DNA of 64,000 nucleotides from Pratylenchus scribneri (taxonomy: Eukaryota; Nematoda; Chromadorea; Rhabditida; Pratylenchidae): NCBI GenBank assembly GCA_030063045.1, contig JAQSEB010000129.1:1-64000 (forward strand), given 5' to 3'. The position numbers and the translations under genes were made by a program. Under the pieces are notes generated by a model that saw nothing but the letters and a program-made list of their open reading frames with translations, did not search any database and was not told the origin of the DNA. This document shows, piece after piece, positions 11,201 to 22,000 of this stretch. The stretch's first letter is position 1. Every line of letters starts with the position of its first letter.

Positions 11201-14200
11201 AGAATTGGTTCCGGAATGAAAATCAGAATTGTTTCCGGAATGAAAATCAGAATTGTTTCCGGAATGAAAATCAGAATTGGTTCCGAAATGAAAATCAGAA
11301 TTCTTTCCGGAATGAAAATCAGAATTAGTTCCGGAATGAAAATCAGAATTTTTTTCGGAATGAAAATCAGAATTGTTTCCGGAATGAAAATCAGAATTTT
11401 TTCCGGAATGAAAATCAGAATTCTTTCCGGAATGAAAATCAGAATTCTTTCCGGAATGAAAATCAGAATTGTTTCCGGAATGAAAATCAGAATTGTTTCC
11501 GGAATGAAAATCAGAATTGTTTCCGGAATGAAAATCAGAATTTTTTCCGGAATGAAAATCAAAAATGTTTCCGGAATGAAAATCAGAATTGTTTCCGGAA
11601 TGAAAATCAGAATTCTTTCCGGAATAAAAATCAGAATTGTTTCCGGAATGAAAATCAGAATTTTTTTTCGGAATGAAAATCAGAATTGTTTCCGTAATGA
11701 AAATCAGAATTTTTTCCGGAATGAAAATCAGAATTGTTTCCGGAATGAAAATCAGAATTTTTTCCGGAATGAAAATCAGAATTCTTTCCGGAATTAAACA
11801 CAAAAATTTAAAATTATTTCCGGTATGAAATAAATCAGAATTCTTTACTATGTCAATTTTATAAAAAAAAGATTTTTTTCAAAAAGGAAAATGGAAAAAA
11901 ATAAATCAAAAATATGTAATTTTATATTTCTTACATGCTTTATCGCTTCAATCATCGCTGTAATTGCTCGTCGATATGTCAAGAACCAATTCTGTTGCTG
12001 TTGACTGTCAGTGTAAAATTTTAATTTGCGTGGACATTTTTCCGTACTTGAATGCTGCAGCCATTTGACCACTTCCAATTCATTTTGAGGTGTTGACAAT
12101 GAGAAAAATCCAATTGGAATATTCAATTCACAGCATTGGCTAAAGAAAATATTGTTGAACAGTGCCCAAATTGGCCATTGAATTGCTACGAATTGGGCAT
12201 TCTCGTTGACAAATTGGCCAGAGCAATTCAAAATTGGAATATCCGTATGGGTTAAGGAAAAGCAGCATTGATTGAAGAGATTTAGGAATGGCCAAAATAT
12301 ATTGTTTTCATGCAGTCGAGTCCATATTAAGCTCAAATTCAAGTAAAGTGAACAATTTTTTAGTTGAGTTCTTAACGAATAAAGAAATGCCAAAATGTCG
12401 TTATTCAGGCCATCTTTAATCAAAAAATGCATAAAATTATCAAAAATAGTAGAGAATAATAAATATTTTTTTTAGTTTTTTTTTAAATTTTTTTAATTAA
12501 TAAAATTATAAATACCTGTCAAATATAAAAATTCAACTCCAATAATCCATTGAGGCGGCTTAATTTTGGGCAATTCAATGCGACTATCCTCATCCAACAA
12601 AGCATTCCATCCCTCCAAAACGCGGCTCATTCTTCGTTTTTCCCTGCTTTTTGTTGCTGCATCAACTTTTTGTAATTTTATTGCAAATGGTTGCCCATTT
12701 CCATTTTTCTCCTCTTCATTATTTCCTGTGGCAGCACAAATCATTAGTGGTTGCAAAATATGTTTTCGTTTGTTGAGAATATAATCAGAAATTGTGGCCA
12801 ATTGACGGGTGACAAGTGCCAAGTTTAGTCCAATTTGAAAGTTTTCCAGGAAGCTCATCACTTCAAGCATTATATCCGAGTCGAGATAAGTGCTATTAAA
12901 AGAAAATTGAATTTATAAATTTAATTTTTGTATCTTTAAATTTTAAATTTAAATTTTCAAAAATTTCTTTTTTAATTTCAAGTTTCAAGCAATGAAGTAA
13001 AGCATTTTCTATGAATATTTTTTGTAAAATATAGTATGAATTTAGACTCAATATTATTAAATTTTGATAAAATGTCGTTATTTACCATTGAGAGTATACA
13101 ATTTGTAAATATTTGCCTTACCTGCTAATAAGATTCAAATAAGGTTATATTTTTGTTTATTATTCATAGATACCATGGAAAAAGATATTTAATTACTTAA
13201 AATTAAGTTATGAAAAAATTTTTTATATTTTAAAATTTTATTTAAATTTAATTACCCTTTGACTGGACAGGAAAAATCCAAGTCTTCATTTTGGTGCAAT
13301 TTTATCTGACGAGTCTGCAGGGCATATTTATAAATTTAAAATTGCTTTTTTTATTAAATATTAATTTACTTACCTGACTTGGATCCAATTGAACTTTCAT
13401 CGGCAACCTTTCTTTTATCTTTTCAAGTACTTCCAATCGAAAAATTCGCCAACCGAATGCAAGAATTGTTTCAGCCCCAATTGACCTCTCAATTGCTCGT
13501 TCCGAATATAGGAGAATCGAGCGGAAATGATCCTAGAGAAAAATAATATTTATAATCCATAAATAATAGAATTAAAAAAATATTATTGATCAACCTAATT
13601 ATGAGAATTAAATCATAAATTTTTCAGGTAAATTTTGTAATAAATATCAAATTTTGTATAATTATTGTACATGTAACTTAGATAAGATGAATTAATCGAA
13701 TAAAGAATTAGTTAATTTAATTTAATGAATAATGATATTCCAAGAAATTATGACCAAAAAAAGCAAAATAGGCAAAAAAAATTGGACAGTTTTCAATGTT
13801 TTTAGCCATAATTTTCTGGCCAATTTTGTATTGATCGATAATTTTGATCCAAAAAGTTCTCCAAAATAACTTATAAGAAATTTAACTATAAATATGATTA
13901 GATAAGGCCAGAAAATTTGAATGAATTCAGCTAATCCTAGAGATTTTAGAGATAAAGTCAACTTACCATGATTCCAAAAAATTTGTACCATTCCTTGTCA
14001 ATTGCTATTAGGAGGGCACCAGAGCTTCCAGGCATTTCTTTAATTGCTTGAAGCTCTTTTATCTATAAATTTATTGCAATTAATTAAATAAAAATGTGAT
14101 AATAATTAATTTATTCAAAAAATTATTTAATAAATAATAATTTTTTTTAAAAAAAGAAATATTTATAAAAATATTAAATTTTTATGCCATATAATTTGCC

Positions 14201-14686
14201 ATAGAAATAAAAATTTTGACTTAAATTTAGTGTTTTAATATTAGATTTAGATAAATTTAGCAAAATTTCTAATTGTTTTTTTTGGCCGAAAAATTTTTAA
14301 TTTTTGACACTAAAATTTGGCGAAATTAAATAATTTTTCTGAATAAAAATATTATTTTATTTTTTTACCGTTCGATTCTTCAAATTGTTGCTAACAATTT
14401 TTCGAACGCCTTCATATAATTCACTGCCACGACCGTGAATTATCTTTGATGGAAAATAAAAATTAAATTACTGATGGGAGGAAAATAAAACCATATTAGA
14501 TGCTTGTTTGTAGAGTTTATCAAAATTTGCTTGTTGAATGTTCATTTCATCGGCCAGAACATTTTTAAAATGTTGTTGTAGAAATTCCCATTCATCATCT
14601 TTTTTATTGGTTGTTTCGGCATTATTAGCTTTCGATGATGATGGTAAAGTCTTTTTATTGAGATTTGAGAAAAATTTGAAATTCAT
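8261..14686 (-). CDS. F-box-like protein gene with satellite-filled intron
   Basis: Minus-strand exons: about 14686-14470, 14443-14369, 14062-13968, 13533-13375, 13318-13257, 12893-12515, about 12424-11934 and 8583-8261. The N-terminal part (WEFLQQHFKNVLADEMN, then IKELQAIKEMPGSSGALL and SIGAETILAFGWRIFRLEVL) is not recognised. The exon at 12893 reads as an F-box: SDIMLEVMSFLENFQIGLNL, then ALVTRQLATISDYIL. The remainder is typical of large nematode F-box families, with a strand/helix region ending in VVKWLQHSSTEK and a last exon ending in a basic tail. These could be two genes, one ending before the F-box exon, but compatible splice sites favour one. The 3.3-kb last intron is occupied by the 24-bp satellite. 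Expected role: SCF substrate adaptor (family inference). Confidence 0.5.
8810..11830. repeat. 24-bp satellite array, about 125 copies, with higher-order structure
   Basis: The monomer is TTCCGGAATGAAAATCAGAA plus four variable-rich bases (TTCT, TTGT, TTTT, ATGT, TTGG, TTAG). Because 24 is a multiple of three and stops are rare, open frames arise in several frames on both strands, repeating eight-residue words such as MKIRIxSG and, on the minus strand, ILIFIPEx. These are artefacts of the repeat. TTCCGGAA is itself palindromic. The order of variants is reused: the block beginning at 9967 recurs at 10831 (864 bp = 36 monomers) and carries the same extra T. The array lies inside an intron of the minus-strand F-box-like gene. 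Confidence 0.95.
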
Positions 14687-14699
14687 TTTTGTTCTCTGA

Positions 14700-15930
14700 A
14701 TAATTAAATTTAAAAATAATGATTTAGAAAAATTTTCGGGCCGAATTTTTTACTAAAATTCCAATGAGTAATGCTAAATTTCATAAGAAATTTTAAAATT
14801 TTAATTGGATGTAATTAGAGAAGGAAAGCAGTATATTGAAAGAAAAATTAATAAAAAAATTATTAGAAATATATGGCTAGAATCATCCGACAATTTTGTT
14901 TTTAAGATGCCTTTATTTTCTATATTATTTGTTCAATCATTTTCATAAATATTCTTTATATTTAATGTTCAATCTAATATTATAAAAGCATTTTATTAAC
15001 TGGGAAATATTAGTTTTTGAGTTATTGCTATTAAATAAAAATCTAAGAAATGGAAGGAATAGATAGTCAAAAATTTTAAAAAATTTTATTTGATTTTTGG
15101 AATTTGGGTGCTTGGATCGATTGGTCTATGTCATACGCCAATTTTTATTTTATTAGCATTTGGCGTTAGCCTTCCGTCCCAATCTACCATCTGTTCTACC
15201 AATAAACTCCATAATCGAGAACAGCTGACATCCGGGAAAAAGCAAAGGAATATATGCCGGCTTATGGCGTAAAATCGCCCATGAGTCACATTTTTTACTT
15301 TTTATTATTTCGGCTAAAAATATGATTTTTTAGGAAGGAAGGATATTTTTGAAATTTCTGAAAATGGATTTATATTTTTATTTGATGCCATATTATTTCA
15401 TAAATATAGAAATAAATGTTCGAAATAAAATTTAAAAAAACAAGCCTCCTTTATGAAGTTTTACTAGATCTCATAAATAATTGTTGAATAATTAAAATGT
15501 TTTCAATTATTTTGAATTATTTTGAAAAATGAAATATGGCTTTTCATTTTCATTGATTTATTTCATTAATGGCTTAGTAGGTTCAGTCTTTATGGAAATA
15601 TTGTTTCGATAAATTCAAATTATTAAATTGTCCCATTTTCGTGATATTCATTTTTGCAATTTAATTTCTTTGTAATAAAATTTACTAATTTTGATAAATT
15701 CGTCAAATCATTTTTTAATTTTTTTTCAAATATATCAATTAAAAGAAATAAAAATTGTATTCATTTAAAATTGGGCAAATTGAAAAGCAAAAAATGCATT
15801 AAAAATACATTAACATTTTTTATATTTAAGATAAAATTGAATATTTTATTAGCCTATGTTTAAAAATGCAAAATATATATCAAAATTAAAACCATAAAAT
15901 TTAAAGAAATTTTACAATTTTTTATTTAAA
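14700..15930. other. Intergenic spacer
   Basis: AT-rich spacer between divergent genes. A small open frame at 15090-15272 has slightly higher GC but no splice context or recognisable domain. Nothing else is supported. Confidence 0.45.
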
Positions 15931-15934
15931 AAAA

Positions 15935-16579
15935 ATGAATTCCTTCATCTTCCTTTTGTTTATCAATTCAATAATATTTTTTTTCGTTCTTTCTTTGCCA
16001 AAAAGAATATTGCCCTGGCCAAGTGAATCAACTTCTCGAATTGGTGGATATTAATCCAAAAGTAAACACTTCTCTAATAATTACTTTATTATTTTTTAAT
16101 TTACTTAAGGATGAGGCCATCTCAACACAGGAAATTGTCGATTTATTTAGCGAAGAGTATAAGGAACAACTTTTGGATTTGACTTATCATGTAATGCATA
16201 AGGATTTTTTGCATTTGAAAAATTCGACAGAAAATGAGACCGATTATTTCACTGCAGAAATGTTACGAGATTATCTGATTAGTCAAACGCCTAAATCGGA
16301 AATGAATGAGGAACAACAAAAATGGATTGACAGCCAAGTTGACCGGCTGATGTTTTTCCTGGGCGTAAATGGGGTGAGCAATTGCCAATATAAAATCTTA
16401 TTTTTCTTACACTTAAAAAGGATGGATATATTGACAAGAAGAATGATATTTGGTCAATATTATACTATAATGATGATAGCAAAAAAATGTTGCAAGCTTT
16501 GGTGGAATGCGCCGATAAGAATGGAGATGGTAAAGCGGATCGGGATGAGCTGCTTGCGGAAATCAAAACACCGCTATAA
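15935..16579 (+). CDS. Secreted EF-hand calcium-binding protein
   Basis: An ATG at 15935 gives MNSFIFLLFINSIIFFFVLS, a signal peptide, but its frame closes soon after. The frame that continues (from about 15996) reads EYCPGQVNQLLELVDINPK. A single extra A in the A5 run near 15994 would explain the shift. A 48-bp intron (16062-16109) and a second from about 16375 to 16418 fit GT/AG. The first EF-hand-like loop is degenerate (DINPKDEAISTQEI). The last is canonical: D-K-N-G-D-G-K-A-D-R-D-E, near 16525-16560. A middle segment (LHLKNSTENETDYFTAEML) may be another loop with a potential N-glycosylation site. Expected role: calcium binding in the secretory pathway or outside the cell, like calumenin or short secreted EF-hand proteins. 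The frame problem may be an assembly error. Confidence 0.65.
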
Positions 16580-16934
16580 GCTTGATTGTATTATAATATG
16601 AAGTTTTGACGGAATTTTTTTCAATTTGATGAGCAGACATTAATGATTTAATTCCTATTTGATACCGAATTTTATACAAAATTTTTACAAATAAATAAAA
16701 AATATAAAAGACGAATTTGACGCTTTGCTGTGAATTGTTTATACATCAATTTTTTTAAATATAAATTTATTAAAGAATTTGCTATTGATCAAGAATTTCT
16801 GCAATTTAAATCTTTTTTTAATCTTCCGAATTGCATATTTATTTATTTTTTAGCAATCCATTTCATTTCTATTAATTTATTTAAAAATAGAAGACTCGTT
16901 ATTTCATTATAGACAATGCATTAAATAAAAATTT

Positions 16935-17420
16935 GAAATTTTTTGAGTAATTCTGGGCTGAAATTCCCGATAAATTGGACAATAATTTGAATCTCCGGTT
17001 CCGGATACAGTGTGGTCTTTGTAGTTTAAAAAATTGTTGCATGGACAAAGTGAGTATTTAAAAAATTGAAACTCCTGTTTCATTTGTAGTTTAAAAATTT
17101 TTATCATTGACAAATTGGGCCATAATTTATATGTAATTCCGGATTCATTTTTGGAATTTAAAAAATTGTTGCCATTGATAATAGAAATTAAATGAAAAAT
17201 TACAATTCAAATCAAGTCAAGTATTCTCAAAAATATCATCCTAATGTGATTGATAAAGTGTGCAAACAAATAAAAATATAAAATTCCGGATTAATTTTTA
17301 GAGTTTAAAAAATTATTTTCATTGATAAATTGGACAAAGAATCAAAAAAAATGAAATTCCGGATTCAATGGAGAAAAAAAATTGTTGTCGTTGATAAAAT
17401 GGGCAATGAATAAAATTAAG
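16935..17420. repeat. Diverged tandem repeat around AAATTCCGGATT...GTTTAAAAAATT
   Basis: Four to five imperfect copies, about 90-110 bp apart, of a unit containing ATTCCGGATT(C/A)ATTTTT, AGTTTAAAAAATTGTTG and CATTGATAAATTGGGCAA. No coding signal was seen. Confidence 0.6.
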
Positions 17421-17884
17421 AAACGATTAATTTTTATCAGTAAAAGGTTTTTTCAAATGTGCATTAAAAACCAATTTCCATTTGAAATGAAACAAATTTT
17501 CTATTAGAAATGCGATGCATTATATTTTTATAATTTCCAATTTCGCTACCCATGAGCATTTCCTAATAGTACATTTGAACAAAACGCTGAATAATTTGAG
17601 AATATGCAGAATAATTATTATATTCTTTTTTGGCTCCACAATCATTCTTTCCCCAAGTGCATTGAATGCGGAAAATTATTCATTTCCAAGCAAAAAAAAG
17701 AAAAAGGCTTCAAATTTCAAGTTTATATATTTCTACTTGGTATTGGGCGCGAAAAAAACGCAGAAAAATATTATAATATAATCTGTTCAGGGCAAATTAA
17801 TAAGATAATAATTTCATTAATTTTAAAATAAAAAAAACGTTGTGAAAAAAACGGGAATTATTTCAAATAATTTTTATCAATAAA

Positions 17885-18849
17885 TTATTTTGGAACTGAA
17901 AATCGTTGAATAATTAAGGAATATTTACAACCGCTTATGTTCTCATTTTCCTTCTCAATTTCAATGGTCATTTGTTCGCCAATTCCATTACTCTCTGCAA
18001 AACAAATTGAATCAAAATTTAAATAGACATATGAATAAATAATGTCTAGCATGTACGGTTCGACTGGCGAATCAGCGCATAAAAAATGCTAAAAACAAAA
18101 TAATATTATCAAAATTTTCATATTATGTTTAAAAGGGGATATATTCACCAGATAAATTCAAGGATTTCCAAATTATAAAAATTTCAATTTTAATTAAAAA
18201 ATGTATAAAAACTCATGAAATAAAAAAATCTTGCATGTTCAAAAATGTGCTAAATTCTAATTTAAAATATTGTAAAAAATTTTTTTAACTTCATATTTAT
18301 TTTTTTTGAATCTATTTCTGAGCGATCTTGCTGAATTTGAAATAAAATATATTATACATATTTGTGCCATAAACGAATATTATCAAACCCATCAAAGGGA
18401 AATGTCATTTATAATATGCTACACATTTAAGGAAATTGGCCACACAGGAAAAAATTTCGTCTAAAAATGACCATACAGTGGAAATATTTAACCAAAAATT
18501 ACAATTCTGAAAAATTTGGTACAATTTTTCTTAATACTAAAAATTTTTTGAAAATTTTCAAACACTACTATCCGAAGGAGACTGACTGCCCCCCCCCCGT
18601 CCATAGAGGACCTATTTATGATATGGAAATTTTTTTCAAAAATTCCTATTTTAATACAAATTTTCAACCTTATTCAACGCCATTATTTCCTGAACTATAT
18701 GAATTATTTTTTAATTGTGAAATTACTTTTTTAAGTCGTTCGATCAATTTTATAATTTCATCTCCCTGCTGGTTGTCCAATTCAGCAAAGCATGTTGAAT
18801 TCAGACGCAGAATACGTTTGCTATATTCCTTTTCATATTCCTTGTCCAT
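17885..18849 (-). CDS. Unrecognised nematode gene, two supported exons
   Basis: Exon 1 starts at the ATG at 18849 and gives MDKEYEKEYSKRILRLN, then FAELDNQQGDEIIKLIERLKK, a charged helix that may end at a GTAATT donor. The last exon (about 18088-17885) reads HFLCADSPVEPYMLDIIYS, then a Cys-containing strand, GIGEQMTIEIEKENE and finally YSLIIQRFSVPK before a stop. Base composition is clearly richer than the flanks in both exons. An intervening exon may be missed between 18100 and 18660; a C9 run lies at 18591-18598. I do not recognise the family. The C-terminal strand pattern recalls the substrate-binding half of nematode F-box-like proteins, but that is weak. Confidence 0.45.
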
Positions 18850-19042
18850 ATTGGAAGCTAAATTTGTGTTTTGTATTTTTTATTAAAATACAAGTAAATT
18901 TGCCGAAAAATATTAAAATTTACAATAATTTTTCATGTCAAAAAAATCTAATTTTTGTGGCCTATAATATAGCCAAACCAGATAGACTTTTTTAAAAAAT
19001 TCCAATTCCTCCGAACCTTAAACCAACCATATCTATAAAAGC

Positions 19043-22000
19043 TTTGAAAGGGACAGATGAATTTTATGATCGCATTGCAGAAAAAGGATTCGTGGAAGAG
19101 CATAAATGTAATTTTTTAAAATTAGTTAAAATATTTAAGTAAATAAATAATTTGTTATTTTTTAATGAAATTTTTGCTGAAAAGAGTAAATTTATAAAAT
19201 AATCAAAAAATATTCAAAAAGACTAAATATGCAAATGCACAAAACCAAGATGAATATGCGTGTAGTTTAAACAATAAATGCTAGTAAAATATGTTTTGCA
19301 TGGGTTTCAAGTCATTTTGACTTCGTAAAAAAATTTACATTAAAAAATATCGTCCCTAATCACAATGAATAGTAAAAATTTATATATTATATAATGAATA
19401 TTTATATTAATTTTTCAGATGGAAAGGAAAAGATGGTATCAGTTCAAGAAAGTTTTGTTATTGGATTTAAAGGATTTGAAATACTTCGTAAAAAATTCGA
19501 AGAATCTCGCAGGTAAAATTGACAGATTTACACTGTCGCTTTTATTATTATTTTTCCTAGTCTTTAGAATTATAGGAGTGGAGTTGGAATTCCGATTCCG
19601 AAAATCGAAATACCATCTTTTTGAGTTCTGGTTCCACCCTATGTTAACTGGGATTTTTTTATTATATTATAATTTTGTATTTAATTCGCATCCTCTATGC
19701 ATTCTTTTATACTGGGGAAGCTTTTTATGAATTAGGAACAAGGAAGAGTATTGCGCAACGGTTTGTCCATATGGAATAATGATTATAACTTTGTTTAAAA
19801 TAGAAAAAGTTTAAGAAAAACGGTTATTTTAGTCGGAAATTAAAAATTGAGTATTATTTGTGAAGAAAATATAAAATTACATATAAATACAGAAATTCCC
19901 ATTTCGGAGTTAGCAACTAGGAAAAAAATAAGAAATAGAGAATCTAATTATTTTTTTTGTAGAACGGAAAAAGCATCATTAACACAACTACAAAAATGGC
20001 TAGAAAAATCCATCAATGAAGACATTCGATTAGAACCAATAAAAACAAAATTAATGAAACAGGTTAAAAATTATTTAATAATTTTAATAAATTAAAATAA
20101 AATATTATAAAAAATTATATAAATTAAAATTTCCAGGTTTTAATGGTTATAAACAAAGGAAAAGTTTATAGTATTGAACCAAGTGGGCCTATGCATCAAA
20201 TCAGTAATAATTTAAATGTGCGAGGATATGGAAGATTGGAAGCAATCAACATTTTAGGAAAATATTCAAGTAAGTATTTATAAATAAAATTTTTTTATTA
20301 CTAATTGCTTCAAAATAATTTTGAGAAAAATTAGCGTTTTTTAATGTTAGAAATGATTTTTAATATATGTGAAAAATTAATAAAGAAAAGTGAAGCAAAT
20401 TGAAATTTTAAAAAAAAAATTTAAAAAGGTAAAATTTGCCCAGAATTGTTAATATGATAATTAAAATATAAAATTTCAAAGACTAGACTAGCGTTTAATT
20501 ATATTGTAATCACATTTGTATGATATGAACAAAAAAGTACTTTAAACTTAATAAAAATTCATATTCGGTACTATTAAGAAATTATGGAAAAGTTATGACC
20601 ATCCGAAAATTGCAAAAGTGAAGATCACCCATTTGATCTCAAATAATAATATAAAAGAGTTTTTCGCACATTAGGAAAAATAAAATATTCATTTTGCATT
20701 TGATTAAGGTATACATTTTAATATTTAAATCTGAATTCTTTTATAGGTGAAACAAGAGTAACTGTAACCACAAATGAGGTTATGGAGGATATTGAGAAAG
20801 CTTTTAAAGCGGCCGCATCTTTGCAAAAGAGTCCCAATTATTTCATCAGTGAAAATTTTGACGGTTAGTTTTCATAAATAATTATTAATTCAAATTTATT
20901 TTTTTTAGTTTATATAAGCATTGAAGGGGAAGCAATTGGTCCAATTCGCAGTGTCGAAAAAACTGTTTCTGAATCCTTTGCCGAAAATGTAAAATTGGTA
21001 CCAGATGAACTTAAGCCAAGTAAGAAAAGTTTAAAATTTAATAAATACAAAATTTTAAAATTGATTTATTTTATCGGTTCTATGAAAATTCGTCAGTGAT
21101 TATATTATTGGAATTGGAATTCAAATAATTATTAAAATTTTAAAAATCTTTGTATTTTCTCTATAAAGTGCTGGTTTTAATTTCTAAATCATTTAAACCA
21201 GTCTTCATAGAATTAGCTTGAAATTTCATTATTTTAATAATTTTAAACAATGTTTAAATTTATTTTTTAAAAAATCACGGACGAATTTTTCTGACTACCA
21301 TTATATTTTTTGAAGATAAATACTATAAAAGTCTAAATTTTTAATTTAGGACAAGATGCTCATCAGGGGGAACACTCAGGCCGAGATGTGCAGAGGGAAA
21401 AACCTCAAGTTTCTGGTTCGAGCGAGGGCGATATGAATTTAATTGCGGAGTTCTTTGGTTTGTATCCATTTTTAATTTTAATAGTGCAGCAAATGGGTTT
21501 TTTTGAGATCGAGCTATCTCGAATAATAGAGATATTGATTTTCTCAAAAATTGACCGATACGAAAAAATTTCGGTCGAGATATCGGAAAAATCACGCAGA
21601 TATCTCGCCTTGTACCGCAAAATAATTTTTAATATTTATAATAAATACCAACCTTTTTCTGTAAACCAAAATATTGAGGCATGATCCCATATTTTATAGA
21701 ATGCAATTGTGCTCGTGAATTAAAGTAGTATAATTTAAGTAGTGATTAAGTATTTTTTCAATCCTGTTTAATTAATTTGATGGATTTATATTCGGATCAG
21801 AGAAGAATTATACTGCCGAAATGCGAAACCTAATCAATATTCATAGCCCTTATTCGTATAGGAACTTATGAAAAAACTTAACCCAAATCTCAAATCTTAT
21901 ACAAATTTTAAAAAGTTTTGACGATTTACAAGTATTTATTAATCAAAAAATACTAATTAAAGCAAGAAAAATTTTTACATTAACAAACACGCGCGCTTCT

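Noticed and set aside
8752..11803. Long ORFs of up to 930 codons on both strands in the satellite
   Set aside because: They arise because a 24-bp, stop-poor monomer is repeated in frame; the composition is purely the repeat and several frames are open at once.
8810..11830. CRISPR-like array
   Set aside because: There are no unique spacers between the 24-bp units and the genome is eukaryotic; it is a plain satellite.
17515..17831. Two overlapping ORFs with a Cys-x2-Cys motif (KCIECGK)
   Set aside because: Composition is AT-driven, no second zinc-binding pair is visible, and the frames overlap; it is not supported as a gene.
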